Source of the DNA: Mauremys mutica
Taxonomy: Eukaryota > Chordata > Testudines > Geoemydidae
NCBI RefSeq assembly: GCF_020497125.1
Contig: NC_059077.1
Coordinates: 21,460,840-21,524,839, forward strand
Length of the DNA: 64,000 nucleotides
Reading direction: 5' to 3'
In this document: piece by piece, positions 21,811 to 32,945 of the stretch
Layout of the letters: each line of letters starts with the position of its first letter
Numbering within the stretch: position 1 is the first letter of the stretch
Notes under the pieces: model-generated
What the model was told of the DNA's origin: nothing
Databases searched by the model: none
The model's input: the letters and a program-made list of their open reading frames with translations, nothing else
Position numbers and translations under genes: made by a program

Positions 21811-24800
21811 GGGCTACACCGCCCGGGAGGAGAACTGGGAAACGGGCTAGACGACCGGGACTATTAGGCCAGCCAGCAGCCGAGGACCCCCTAGAGGGGC
21901 CCTCGAGGAGCCCCGGGAGAGGGGTAAGGAGCCAAGTCCCGACCGAAGCGCCGGCAAGCGAGGGCCAGGGCTGGCTAGAGGTGGACACCGACTTCCTCGA
22001 GGAGCAACGAGGGGATACCACCCTCAGCCGGGCATGGGATCAGGCGACTAGCCCACCAGGGGGGGAAGACCCGCCCCACCGCCAGCCACAAGGGCCCCGA
22101 TTTGAGATCCATCGGGACTTACTCTATCGGGTGGTACCAGAACCACAGACAAAGGAAGAACTACGCCAGCTGTTGGTCCCACGGCGGTTCCGACGGGACT
22201 TGCTTCTCCTGGCACATTCGGTGCCATGGGCCGGACACCTAGGGAGGGAGAAGACATTACAAAGGGTGGCCCAGAGGTTTTTTTGGCCGGGCATCCATGC
22301 GGAGGTACGAGATTATTGCGCCTCCTGCCCCAAATGTCAGAGAACCGGTCCAAAAGGTGTACCCAGGGCCCCCCTCGTACCCTTGCCGGTGGTGGGGACG
22401 CCTTTTGACCGGATAGGCCTGGACCTCGTGGGACCCCTAGAGAAGAGCGGCACAGGCCATAAGTATATTATGGTGGTGGTCGATTATGCCACGTGCTATC
22501 CCGAAGCGGTGCCACTGAGGTCCACCACAGCACCGGTCATTGCTAGCGAACTATTGCAGATCTTCGCTCGGGTGGGTATCCCGAGGGAGATACTAACTGA
22601 CCAAGGAACGAATGTGACCTCTAGATTGATGGCGGAGCTGTGCAGGCTGCTCAATATCCGGGCGCTAAAGACCTCGGTCTACCACCCCCAGACGGATGGC
22701 TTGGTCGAGCGGTTCAACGGCACTTTGAAGGCCATGCTGAGGAAGTTTGTGGAGGACGACCCACGACACTGGGATAAACTACTCCCCGCACTCCTCTTTG
22801 CGGTGCGAGAGGTACCCCAGGCGTCCACAGGGTTCTCCCCATTTGAGCTCCTTTACGGGAGGAAGCCTAGGGGTATCCTCGATCTCCTAAGGGAAACCTG
22901 GGAAGAGCAAGAGACCCGTGTTCGAGGGTCGGTGCAGTATATCATCCACCTGCGGGAACGCCTCCGGGAGCTGGGGACCTTGGCCCGAGAAAATCTGATT
23001 AGAGCCCAGCGGACTCAGGAGGCTCATTATAACAAGGGGGCCAAGGTGCGAACTTTCGGGCCGGGGGATCGGGTCCTCTTGCTGCTCCCTTCCTCAGAGT
23101 CCAAGCTGCTGGCCAAGTGGCAGGGCCCCTTTGAAGTGGTCAGGCGGATTGGGCCGGTCGACTATGAGGTACGGTTGTCCGGGCGAAGGAGGGATACCCA
23201 GGTCTACCACGTGAACCTCCTTAAGGCCTGGAGGGACCGAGAGGGCCTGATGATAGCCCCATACTCGCCAGAACCGGACTTGGGGCCGCTGGCGGGAGAG
23301 CCCGAGACAGCCAGGACAGCGGACATAGGCCACGAGCTTACCCCCGCCCAGCGGGACCAGGTAGAACGACTGGTGGCGGCGTTCCCCATGGTTTTGTCGG
23401 CGCGACCCGGACGAACCCCGCTAGCAAACCACCACATCGCTACCCTTCCAGGGCACAAAGCGCAGGACACACACCGCCCGCTCCCCAGGAAGATGTGGGA
23501 GACAGTGAGGGAGGAGCTCGGGTTGATGCTAGCCTTAGGGGTGGTGGAAGAGTCGCGGAGTGAATGGCGGAGCCCCATAGTGTTGGTCCCCAAGCCAGAT
23601 GGGACAGTCAGGTTTTGCATCGACTTCCGCAAGGTAAACGCAATTTCACGTTTTGACGCCTATCCCATGCCCCGGGTGGACGAGCTGCTGGAGCGGCTGG
23701 GAAAAGCCGAGTTCATCTCCACCCTGGACTTGACGAAGGGATATTGGCAGATCCCGTTGACACCGGCCTCACGAGAAAAGACAGCATTTCCAACGTCGTT
23801 CGGACTCTACCAATTTACTATGATGCCGTTCGGATTGCATGGGGCCGTGGCTACTTTCCAGCGACTCATGAACCAGGTGCTGAGCGCCCACAACGAATAC
23901 GCCGCGGCGTACATCGATGACATTGTCATCTACAATATCACTTGGGAGGAACATCTGCAACACCTGACCGAAGTTCTACGGACATTGGGCGAAGCCGGCC
24001 TCACCGCGAAACCGGCGAAATGTCACCTGGGCCAGAAGGAGGTGACTTACCTGGGCTACACGGTTGGCCGGGGGAAGATCCGCCCCCTCGTAGACAAGGT
24101 AGAAGCTCTAAGGACGTACCCTACGCCCACGACCAAGAGGCAAGTCCGGCAGTTCTTGGGGCTGGCCGGGTACTATCAGCGGTTTGTGCCTAACTTCGCC
24201 ACACTTGCTGCCCCCCTGACGGAGTTGACACGCAGTTCGCAACCCCAGAAGGTACGCTGGACGGAAGGCTGCGAAAAGGCCTTTCGCGCCCTGAGCGAAC
24301 AATTAACACGAGAACCGGTACTAGTACAACCGGATTTTTCAAAACCCTTTATCCTGCAGACGGATGCCTCTGAGATGGGACTGGGGGCCGTACTGTCACA
24401 AGAGGTAGGGGAAGAAGAACACCCGGTCTTGTACCTTAGCCGCAAGCTGTTCCCCCGCGAAACCCGGTACTCCACCAGAGAACGCGAGGCCTTGGCAGTG
24501 AAGTGGGCGGTCGAAGCACTAAGGTACTATCTATTAGGGAACCCCTTCTCCTTAGTGACTGACCACGCGCCCCTCCGATGGATCAACAGTATGAAGGAGA
24601 CGAATAACCGGATCATGCGGTGGTACCTATCCCTCCAACCCTACGCCTTCCGCGTGTCACATCGACCAGGCAAGGCTCATGGGAACGCGGACTTCTTCTC
24701 CCGAATCGGGGAGGAAGAGGGGGAGGAGGGAGTCAAGGGTCAGCCGGCCCCGACGGCTGTCTTAAGGGGGAGGGTGTGTGACGGGGCGGGACAGCCTCTT

Positions 24801-25109
24801 ACTGGTACAGCGGGGGTTAACCCTTCTTTGATAGCAGAGGAAGCCACGCCCAGGAAGCGCTGTTGGGCGTGCTCCAACTGGCAGACCGGTATAAAAGCCT
24901 GCAGGTCTGCTCAGTCGGGGCTGACCACCGGGGGAGAAGGACGCAGACCGTCAGCTCCTGCAGAAGGAGATCCAGTGCGCCTGGACCGGGGCGTCAGCCG
25001 AGCAGAGGCCGTACCGGAGACCCCGGGGGGGGTGGGCGCCTGCCGGGAGGGACCTACGGGGGAACCGCTCCCACAGCGCCGACGTCCGGCTAGACAGGGT
25101 AGGAAGTGA
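21657..25109 (+). CDS. pol: pol of the Gmr1-like element: integrase, then reverse transcriptase and RNase H
   Basis: An open frame of 1150 residues. The start shown is a GTG inside broken protease, so the true protein would come from gag-pol; residue numbers count from it. Residues 20-46: protease C-terminus. Integrase: zinc-binding His187, His194, Cys224, Cys227; catalytic Asp256, Asp315, Glu351 with exactly 35 residues between the last two; GPF motif at 490-492; no chromodomain. Reverse transcriptase: VRFCIDFRKVN near 651-661, Asp691 in LDLTKGYWQIP, MPFGL near 723, YIDD at 752-755. RNase H: Asp903 in QTDAS, Glu944, Asp969 in VTDHAPL and Asp1012. All catalytic residues looked for are present. 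The frame runs through the PPT and 333 bp into the 3' LTR. It shares the phase of gag (both start in the same frame). Integrase upstream of RT sets it apart from standard Ty3/gypsy elements. Confidence 0.93.
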   Translation: MHPWGREAVPHWVQLEAAQHRARCLVGVAPKLAYPVILGRDWPGFTNLLREGATPPGRRTGKRARRPGLLGQPAAEDPLEGPSRSPGRGVRSQVPTEAPASEGQGWLEVDTDFLEEQRGDTTLSRAWDQATSPPGGEDPPHRQPQGPRFEIHRDLLYRVVPEPQTKEELRQLLVPRRFRRDLLLLAHSVPWAGHLGREKTLQRVAQRFFWPGIHAEVRDYCASCPKCQRTGPKGVPRAPLVPLPVVGTPFDRIGLDLVGPLEKSGTGHKYIMVVVDYATCYPEAVPLRSTTAPVIASELLQIFARVGIPREILTDQGTNVTSRLMAELCRLLNIRALKTSVYHPQTDGLVERFNGTLKAMLRKFVEDDPRHWDKLLPALLFAVREVPQASTGFSPFELLYGRKPRGILDLLRETWEEQETRVRGSVQYIIHLRERLRELGTLARENLIRAQRTQEAHYNKGAKVRTFGPGDRVLLLLPSSESKLLAKWQGPFEVVRRIGPVDYEVRLSGRRRDTQVYHVNLLKAWRDREGLMIAPYSPEPDLGPLAGEPETARTADIGHELTPAQRDQVERLVAAFPMVLSARPGRTPLANHHIATLPGHKAQDTHRPLPRKMWETVREELGLMLALGVVEESRSEWRSPIVLVPKPDGTVRFCIDFRKVNAISRFDAYPMPRVDELLERLGKAEFISTLDLTKGYWQIPLTPASREKTAFPTSFGLYQFTMMPFGLHGAVATFQRLMNQVLSAHNEYAAAYIDDIVIYNITWEEHLQHLTEVLRTLGEAGLTAKPAKCHLGQKEVTYLGYTVGRGKIRPLVDKVEALRTYPTPTTKRQVRQFLGLAGYYQRFVPNFATLAAPLTELTRSSQPQKVRWTEGCEKAFRALSEQLTREPVLVQPDFSKPFILQTDASEMGLGAVLSQEVGEEEHPVLYLSRKLFPRETRYSTREREALAVKWAVEALRYYLLGNPFSLVTDHAPLRWINSMKETNNRIMRWYLSLQPYAFRVSHRPGKAHGNADFFSRIGEEEGEEGVKGQPAPTAVLRGRVCDGAGQPLTGTAGVNPSLIAEEATPRKRCWACSNWQTGIKACRSAQSGLTTGGEGRRPSAPAEGDPVRLDRGVSRAEAVPETPGGVGACREGPTGEPLPQRRRPARQGRK
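24764..24774 (+). promoter_or_regulatory. Polypurine tract
   Basis: AAGGGGGAGGG lies just 2 bp before the 3' LTR, where the plus-strand primer is expected. It lies inside the pol frame. Confidence 0.75.
24890..24897 (+). promoter_or_regulatory. TATA box of 3' LTR
   Basis: TATAAAAG, equivalent to 19712-19719. It could drive transcription into the DNA to the right of the element. Confidence 0.6.
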
Positions 25110-25199
25110 CCCCGGGGATTGTCGAGACTGACAGCCTTAAAGCTGCAGTACCGCACGGCGTGTTGCGGGCGGATCCCCGCCGAGCGGGGGGGAGGGGGG

Positions 25200-25450
25200 T
25201 TGTTGGACTCCGGCCGCTAGGCTGTGCTACCCCGCTCCGAAGAGGGGGGTTGTTGGACTCCGGCCGCTAGGCCGTGCTACACCGCTCCGAAGGGGGGGGG
25301 GGTTGTTGGACTCCGGCCGCTAGGCCGTGCTACCCCGCTCCGAAGAGGGGGGGGGGTTGTTGGACTCTGGCCGCTAGGCCGTGCTACCCCGCTCCAAAAG
25401 GGGGTGTTTATGTGAACTCTGGCCAGTAGGCCGTAATACGCCGGTTACCA
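25200..25450 (+). repeat. About 50-bp tandem hairpin units in 3' LTR
   Basis: Five units begin near 25200, 25250, 25303, 25358 and 25407. They are the same family as the 5' LTR array, with longer G-runs between units and a third unit closer to the consensus than its 5' counterpart. Confidence 0.8.
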
Positions 25451-25540
25451 GGGGCAGGCCGAAGAACAAGGGAGTGGCGCGGCGCTAGGCTCCAGCTCGC
25501 CCCTGCCACCAGGGGGTGCTGGGGTACCAGACCCGTCACA

Positions 25541-25545
25541 GGTAG
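25541..25545. repeat. Right target-site duplication GGTAG
   Basis: Exact match to 19594-19598, immediately after the terminal CA of the right LTR. Confidence 0.9.
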
Positions 25546-26467
25546 GAATTGAGCCTCCTGTCAGAGGCCTCCCCGCTGTTGTCCTTTCCCAGGCCCCTGG
25601 TGAGACAATAGGCCAGATCCACTGAGAGAGGTGAGGCCTGCACCAGTGAGGCCCTCGCTTTGAGAGAGACTATGTGAGATTTTGTGACTACCTTTGATGT
25701 TCTCACTGGAGAGAGCAGTTGTCAGCCTCCCTGAGCTCTCTGTAGGAGCTTAGCAAGCAGAAGCAGAGTCAGTTCCCGACACTTACCCAGATGTCACCAC
25801 CACTGGGCCCCTACACTTCCAATGAACAGCAAGTTGAGGGCCCTTTAAGTCACCACAATCTCCACACCTCAGTCAAAAGACTTTTGAACTCTGGAGCTCT
25901 CTAGTGCACAAACAGAGGTGTGATTTGAGCCCAATATCTCCAGTTGTCCCGCCAGAGGGCAACCGTGAATTTACACAACACATTCAACACTGATTATCCA
26001 CCATATAGAGACTTGGAGGTTCGAATCAGAGAAGCCCACAGAAGTTTGGATGCTTACTCAAATTAGTTACTGAGCAATATTACTAATGACATGTTCCAAG
26101 TCTGGGGAAGAGTCACAAACCAGTTCCCCAGAAACAAAAGGTTAGCCAATGCCTCAGCCTGGTGTCAACAAAATCAAATGGACTATCACCTGGTTAAGTG
26201 GCCATTCTTTGGCAGAACAGGGGATGTGGGTGAAAAATCTGTAACTTAACAAAAGAAACAGCTGGGGGTTTCCATCCACATAGATGTTATGCCTCCTGAA
26301 CATCAGCTGGAGATGATTCTCAAAGAGAGACAGAGGACTATAAGAAGAAATAGGAAGCACTCGAAAGTACTCCTCATCTCTCTCTAACCATGGCATCCAC
26401 AACACCTGAAGAACAAAGGAAATAGCTTTGGACTGAGGGAAGGATGCTGACTGAAAAAAATTTACCC
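25546..26467. other. No gene seen
   Basis: Continuation of the retrotransposon's target sequence. No frame with a domain; no clear repeat termini. Confidence 0.45.
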
Positions 26468-26705
26468 AGTGAGGGCTTGTCTACACTGGCAATTAACAGT
26501 GCTGCAACTTTCTCGCTCCGGGGTATGAAAAAACACCCCCTTAAGTGCAGCAAGTTTCAGCGCTGTAAAGCACCAGTGTAGACAGTGCACCAGCACTGGG
26601 AGCTATGCCCCTTGTTGAGTGCACCAGCGCCGTGACCACACAAGGCACGTGAAAGTGCTGCCACGGCAACACTTTAGTGTTGCCAGTGTAGACTAGCCCT
26701 AAGAC
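26468..26705. mobile_element. MITE with GTCTACACTGGCAA termini
   Basis: AGGGCTTGTCTACACTGGCAA and TTGCCAGTGTAGACTAGCCCT are inverted termini around internal GCACCAGTGTAGACAGTGCACC. Flanking TGA/TAA could be a decayed 3-bp duplication, which would suggest a PIF/Harbinger origin. Confidence 0.7.
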
Positions 26706-27160
26706 TGGACTATGTGCCAAAAGAGACCTTTGCTTTGAATTCACTTAGCCTGTTAAGTTAGGTATTAGTTGCTTTTTACTTTTTATTTACTTGTGACCAA
26801 TTATGACTTTTATGCCTCATTACTTATAGTCACTTAAAAATCTCTCTTTCTGTAGTTAATAAGCTTATTTTATCTAGGCCAGTGTGTTTAAACTGAAGTG
26901 TTTGGGAAGCTCCATTTGGGATAACAGGATTTCCATGAGCTTGTATGGTCCATGAGAGAGCTGGGCAGTACAAGATATACATTTTGGGGCTAAGAATTTG
27001 CTGGTGTTGCTCTGCAGTGCAATTCAGGAATGGCTGGGCATATTATTTTTGCAGTATAAGTGGGAGTAGTTTACATGCTAGAGGTTGTGTGTGAGCAGAC
27101 CAGGACTGGCTCTCACAGCAGAGTAGTGTAAAAGGCACCTCAGGTTGGAAAGCTGAGGGA
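26706..27160 (-). repeat. LTR-derived repeat fragment, minus copy (probable)
   Basis: TTACTTATAGTCACTTAAAAATC and TGTAGTTAATAAGC match the same text at 14066-14110, in the same orientation. Confidence 0.4.
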
Positions 27161-28854
27161 ACGCAGTTGTTCATCTGTCCAGATTGTATCCTTAGTAATA
27201 TATCAGTGCCTCATACTGATTGGCATCTGCACAAGGTGCTCCTTTTCTGAGCAATATCTTATTCATATTTTCCTCTGAATCCTTATCACACTCCATCTTC
27301 ATGCATTTTTCTATACCACCCCTCTGCATGAAACAATCTTTCAACCCAAGTACATAGGCACTCACTCTTCTAAATACCCATTTATCCCACAAACTAACCC
27401 ACAAACGCCTTCTCAATATTAAGGAGAAAGGGTTACAAATAGAAATGTTTGGTTTAAAAACAAGCCTCCTAAACTAATTTCTCCTTTTGGTCTCTCTCTG
27501 CTATGGTCTGTTTTTTATTGTAATATTTTTGGGGGAGGGACTGTTGGTGCTTGACACTAAATTAGTATTTTTATTACTCTGACTGGGGTTTGATCAAATT
27601 ATTTTTATAAACCATACGTAATAAAAATCAGTCTGAAATACAGGGGGTGGGGAGAGTTGGAGCATCCACAAAAACAATATTTATGCCTAGCTTCATATAA
27701 ATGTGGGATTAAAAGAAAAGGGAGTAACATTGTTTTGCAGAAATATGGGCTCAATAGCCATATAAATTGCAAACTCTAGCTTCTCAGCTACAGTGCTTAC
27801 CACTAAAGTATAAACTAATAAAGGCAGTTCTCTTTCATTAGAATATTTGCCAAATTCCTTGGCCAAGCATAGAGGGAGATTGTTAGCACATAAGGCATCC
27901 ATAACTGGAGTTTACTGTATCCATTTAATATGGATCTTATTAAAGTTAATCTTAATACCATCATTCTGTTGTAACAGCACCTTTCACCTGGAAAGAGTCC
28001 CAAAGCTCTTGACGAATTCCTTAAACAATAGATTCACGCTGTGCACAAAAAGCGTTAATACAAAAATTAAGGCTAAAAAATCAAGCAGGCAGCAGGCAGG
28101 AGATGAAGGGCTGTGGGACAATGCATTTTAAAACGGCGGCTTCTACACTTTACAAGTTTTGCATAGACATAGTACAACAAGTGTCTTTGGCAAATGGTGC
28201 CCGTGCAGCACAGACAAGGACAGACTTGGCAACACAGACCGTCATGCCCAGATTCAGAGTTGTGGGGTTTGTAGCTCATATGATATCTTTTACTACTTGC
28301 TCTCGCTTCTTTACAGTTCGAGGAGTTTGCTGCCTACAATCAGAAGACAGCCATTTTGACTGAAAACGTTCAGTGCAGCCTTGTACCTGAGAGGAACATG
28401 TATGCCAGTAAGAGATTTTTTTTCTTGTTATCTACATCTCAAATAGAGCGCAGTCTGGCTGACAGTGTGTGGCTGCTCTCTCTGTTGGAAAACACACACA
28501 GACAATAAAATATAAAGGATAAGCAGCATTGGTGGCTATGGGGACCTGATCCCAGGATTCTCATACCCTCCCCGGACAGGCAGGGGAAATATCGTCCTTA
28601 TATAGCAACAGTTTAAATTAGAGGAGTAATACCAGAGAGGAGTCTGGTCCTGGCTAGGAATGTGACACCCACCTCATGCAGGGATGGAAATGACCATTAT
28701 GCATTCTGGTTCCAGATGCCAGGAGTGGCACAAGGATCAATCTCTGCTCCTACAGTCTGGCCAGAGTGGAGAATCAAGCTGAGGAACTTTTCTGCTAGGA
28801 ACTCACAGGCCTGTGAGCCCAAAGATTTTCATACCCATTTGGATCATCTCTAAG
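27161..28854. other. No gene seen
   Basis: Short frames only. CACCTTTCACCTGGAAAGAG near 27980 resembles a widespread amniote repeat (text similar to AGGATCCCAAAGTGC near 37512). Confidence 0.4.
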
Positions 28855-29136
28855 CAGGGCCTCCCAGAGGGGGAGGGGCAAGTGGGGCAATTTGCCCCAG
28901 GCCCCGCAGGGGCCCTGCGAGCCCTGGCCCAGTGGCGGTCCGGGTCTTCGGTGGCATTTTGGCAGGGTACCCTTCAGTCACTCTAGATCTTCAGCGGCAT
29001 TTCGGCAGCAGGGGGCCCTTCAGTGCTGCCAAAGGCCGCCAAAATGCCACCAAAGACCCAGACCGCCGCCGGGTGAGTACAAGCGCCGCAGCTCCCCCGC
29101 TTTGCCCCAGGCCCCCGAATCCTCTGGGCAGCCCTG
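28855..29136. mobile_element. hAT-type MITE, GC-rich
   Basis: Termini CAGGGCCTCCCAGAGG and CCTCTGGGCAGCCCTG; flanks TCTCTAAG (28847-28854) and TCTCGAAG (29137-29144) match at 7 of 8. Interior is partly palindromic (TCTTCGGTGGCATTTTGGC / GCCAAAATGCCACCAAAGA). A shorter relative lies at 53902-54065. Confidence 0.8.
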
Positions 29137-31357
29137 TCTCGAAGCGGAGGAACGCTAACAGCAGGAAAGTGAATCATGCTTTGTTTTGGTTACCTACCAG
29201 AAGCTCCAACATATGACAGCTCTAATCCTCTTTAAAGACTTTTACTGAAAGAGAGGAGTGTCAGAGTTGAAGTTTAGTAAATCAGTGTCTATGTTCCTGT
29301 CTGGCTAACGTCATACTAGACCTGTTCATCATCAGGAGACATTCAATTTAGGCTTCTGCAAAACCAGGTCATCTAAATAAAGATGCTGATGGGCATTTAT
29401 AGCAAGAAGTCCAAGGGCAGATATTTTGTCAACTCTGTGAATCATGGTTGGTCAGACTTTGAGAGAACATAGATTGCAGGTTATTAACAGAAGGAGCCAA
29501 GACCTCCCAACCATACTAATGAATGAGAATACATTCATGAGAACTAACCATTTTGGTTAGTTAAGGCAGGTGGGGTGGGGTGGGGGGAATTCTGAATTTT
29601 GTAATAGGAGACCTAATACGGATAGTCTCCGAACAACCCCAGGCACCAGCAGCAGATGGGGGAATTACATGGCTGCCCACTCCAGGGCACCACCAGCGAG
29701 AGGAGCAGCTGCCCGGCTCTGTCTTCCTGCCTAGGATCTGGTCAGAGGGTAGGGTCAGAGGAGCTCCCTCAAGACTACCCCACTCTGGATAAGGCACTGC
29801 AGTTTGGGGGGCAACATGCTTGTGCCCTCTCAACTCTGCCCATGGGCTCAAGGTTTCTGCCCATGGCAGTGGGGCTTCACACCCACCGCTACTGGCATCA
29901 GGGGGACATAGGGAGCTTGGGGTTTTAGCCCCACCCTGCTCCCAGCTTCAGCCCCACAGGAGTGCCGGGCTCAGGGTTTCAACCCTACACCGCTTCCTGC
30001 TTCAGCCCCGTGGGGGGCGCTGGGGCTTGGGGCACTGGGTTTCAGTGGCGGGACAGCCAGATGACCAAGTTATTATGCATTTGGGGCATATAATTAGAAA
30101 ACCAGTATGGTTTAGAGACACTTAATAGACTGATACATACAGAACTTATAGCGTAAATATTGTAAAAGGTAGGAGTGTAGGACTTAAGGGAGGATGTAAT
30201 GAAATACTAAACTGCATTATACTGTTCTGCCACTAGGTAACACTTCATGTAAAATATTCAATTAAGCTTACCTCAGCCATGTCCGGCAGAGCATTAAATG
30301 ATCTTATGAACACACCTGGTATGTATCTTTCTCAGAAGCAAGCTCTGTAGCCATCCTATATCTGGTACAGGACCATGGCACACACATACACACTCCACCC
30401 CAGCTCCAGTTCCCTATGCTCCCCTTTTCCCCCTCCCCAAGTCCAGGTCCCCACATCTCCCTTCTTTCCCCCCACCCCAACGCCACGGTCCCTGTCCCCA
30501 CACTGTCAGTCCTACCCACCCCCAGGCTCTTTTTAATGTTTGGCGGGGGGTGGGAGGCATTAACTAACTCCCATATTGTAGGTGACCCTGCAGCAGTGGG
30601 GTTCTGGAGGGAGCTGTGTGAGAAAGAGGCGGTGGAGGCCAGTGCTGTAGGGATTATTTTGCTGGTGTTCCCACAGAAGAATTCCAGCCTTTTGTTCCAC
30701 AGCTATTTAAGCAGCCTGACGCACAGCAACCAACATCAATATTAGGTTACTATTTACTCTTGCTGCTGGATGTTGATGAGGGAGGCTGCTCTTTAAAGAC
30801 ATTTGTGCCCTCTGGAATACTGAAGTCACTAGTGCAAACTCATTAACCAACTGAGCTGCCAGTTTAGGTGGATTTTTTTTAAAACTCTTTGATTTCCTTT
30901 AACTTATTAAATAGATCCCTGTTCAGTATCTGAGGCTATTTCCTTTACAGCTAATCACTCCCAGGCAAACACACATTGAAAACCTGAATCTAATTAGGAC
31001 TAATGCTAATGGCTCAGATAGCTCACTGGTAGTCTGGTGCCTTGCTATAACGGTGAATATAGCTCTTAATATAGAGCCCAGGCAAGGGGTCCACACTCCC
31101 AGGAGCCAGAAGGCTCTGCTCCATGAGGGCTTCCCATATGCCACCCTCCAGGGGTGTGCAGTGGTATAGCATGACAGGACTCAAATAATCTCATTGGTTT
31201 CCAAGGACAGCAGAACCTCAGAGTTATGAACAACTGAGTTATGACCTGATCAGTCAACCACACACCACAATTGGAACCAGAAGTACACAATCAGGCAGCA
31301 GCAGAGACACACACACAAAAAAGCAAATACAATAAAGTACTGTGTTAAATATAAACT
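29137..31357. other. No gene seen
   Basis: 29640-30060 is GC-rich repeat-like text with alternating CAGCCCCA segments. No domain in any frame. Confidence 0.4.
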
Positions 31358-31462
31358 ACTGGGATGATTTAGTTGGGTTTGGTCCTGCTTTGAGCAGGGG
31401 GTTGGACTAGATGACCTCCTGAGGTCCCTTCCAACCCTGAGATTCTATGATTCTATGATACT
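31358..31462 (+). mobile_element. CR1-type 3' end
   Basis: GGGGGTTGGACTAGATGACC, then TGAGGTCCCTTCCAACCC and a GATTCTATGATTCTATGA tail: a textbook CR1 3' terminus, from a CR1 or a CR1-tailed SINE. Confidence 0.85.
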
Positions 31463-31942
31463 AAAACAAATATAGGGAAAGCAGCATTTTTCTGCTATAT
31501 ACTAAAGTTTCAACTGTGCCTTTGTGGGTCACAACCAAGAATACCAAATTCAGAACAAACTGCTGAGAAATAGGGCAGACACACCCCAACCTGGTGATTA
31601 TTCCTCCATAAGATATACCAAACCAGCAACAAAAATAGACTCCTGTCTCACCACACTGGCTAACAAGAAGTCAGGTAAGCAGTTTCCGTAGATATTCCAG
31701 TCTTTGTATGACCACCAAAAGCACTCGGCTTAGAGAGGAGTGGTTCTTTAAAACCAAATCTCAAATAAAAGGTTCTTCTGATCCCGAAGGACCAGCCACA
31801 TACCCAGGTCAATATACAACTCAGATCTTACCCAAAAAAATCACACTGTTGCCAATCCTTTAGTATCTCAAATCTTTATTCATAAAAAGAAAGGTGAGGG
31901 TTAACATTGGTTAAAGGAATCAAATACATGTAACCTGCAGGG

Positions 31943-32945
31943 GTGGCAGGTTTGTATAATTGTTGATGGTGCCCAGAACAGATCCAAGTCCCCCCCACCT
32001 GCCTTGTAAGCCAATCTATATTTTTTTAAATAATGTAAAAATGGGAGGGCTCTGGGGTGGGGCAGGTGATGAGGGCTTTGGGAGGGGCTCAGGCAGAGGG
32101 TTGAGGTGCAAGGGTGAGGGATGTGGGGTGGGGGATGAGGAGTTCATGATGCAGGAGGGGGCTCAGGGCTAGGGCAGAGGGTTGGGGTGCAGGGGGGTGA
32201 GGGCTCTGGCTGGGGGTGTGGGCTCTGGGCTGGGGCTGGGGATGAGGAGTTTGGGGTGCAGGCAGGCTGCCCTGGGGCTGGGGCCAGAGAGACGAGGACT
32301 CCCCCCAGCCCTCTCCCTGCCAGCAGCAGCGAGTTCCAGGAGAGGGGCCCCCCTCTCTCACCCCAGCAGCACACTCACCTTGCACCACTGTCACTGCTTG
32401 TGCTCCTAGGGCTCCTCTCAGGTCCAGGAATCCCCCTCGCCTCCCATGGTAAGTGCCGGGGGGGCTGCCATCACATGTGCGCCTCCTCCCCTGCTGCTGC
32501 CCCTCAATGTAGCCTCACTGGGGGTGGGGCTGCCCCTTGCCTAGCATGGGGCAAGAGTGGTGACTGCGGGTAAAGGGGGCCTGTGCTGGTGGAGGGTCTC
32601 ACTGGAAAAGGGCAGGGTCAGCCTGCCCTGGCAGTGAATCATGCCATATATATAGTGGATGGGGGAGGTACTAGGACCTTGCGATGGCAGTTGATGCCAG
32701 GAGCTAGCAAAGCAGAGCACAGCTGCAGGGCCAGCCACTGGCTTGAGACAGGGATGTTCCAGGGCCGGGGGAGGCGCACGAGGGCAGCAAGTGGAGGCCG
32801 GGGATACTCAGGTTAGGCACACGGGGACAGCAGCTGGGGCCGTGGGAAAGACCCGGCCCCAAACATTGGTGGAGCCAGGCCCCAGGCTCTGAATATTGTT
32901 GGAGCCCGGGCACCACGGGCCCATATAGCTCACTGCCCCTGCATG
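31943..32945. mobile_element. Probable hAT-derived element with a G-rich interior
   Basis: Ends CAGGGGTGGCAG and TCACTGCCCCTG with near-duplicate flanks CATGTAAC/CATGCAAC. The interior (32040-32290) is G-rich with short repeats of GGGTTGGGGTGCAGG type. Frames across it are composition artefacts. Confidence 0.5.

Larger units (their letters stand above)
19599..25540 (+). mobile_element. Gmr1-like Ty3/gypsy LTR retrotransposon, near full length
   Basis: The element is 5942 bp, flanked by the perfect 5-bp duplication GGTAG (19594-19598 and 25541-25545). Both LTRs start TGTGACGGG and end CCCGTCACA. The order seen is LTR, PBS, gag, protease, integrase, reverse transcriptase, RNase H, PPT, LTR. 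Integrase before RT is the defining feature of the Gmr1-like group of Ty3/gypsy elements in deuterostomes. There is no envelope frame. The element interrupts unrecognised sequence just past a minus-strand CR1. GC content and codon use are far richer than the surroundings. Protease is frameshifted, so this copy is probably not autonomous. Confidence 0.96.
24777..25540 (+). repeat. 3' LTR of the Gmr1-like element
   Basis: A 764-bp copy of the 5' LTR with TATAAAAG at 24890-24897. It is longer mainly because of G-runs between the tandem units (five units from about 25200). The pol frame continues 333 bp into it and stops at 25107-25109. Confidence 0.95.

Noticed and set aside
32040..32420. G-rich frames as a proline/glycine-rich gene
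   Set aside because: Open on several frames of both strands because of repetitive G-rich composition within a probable hAT-derived element.
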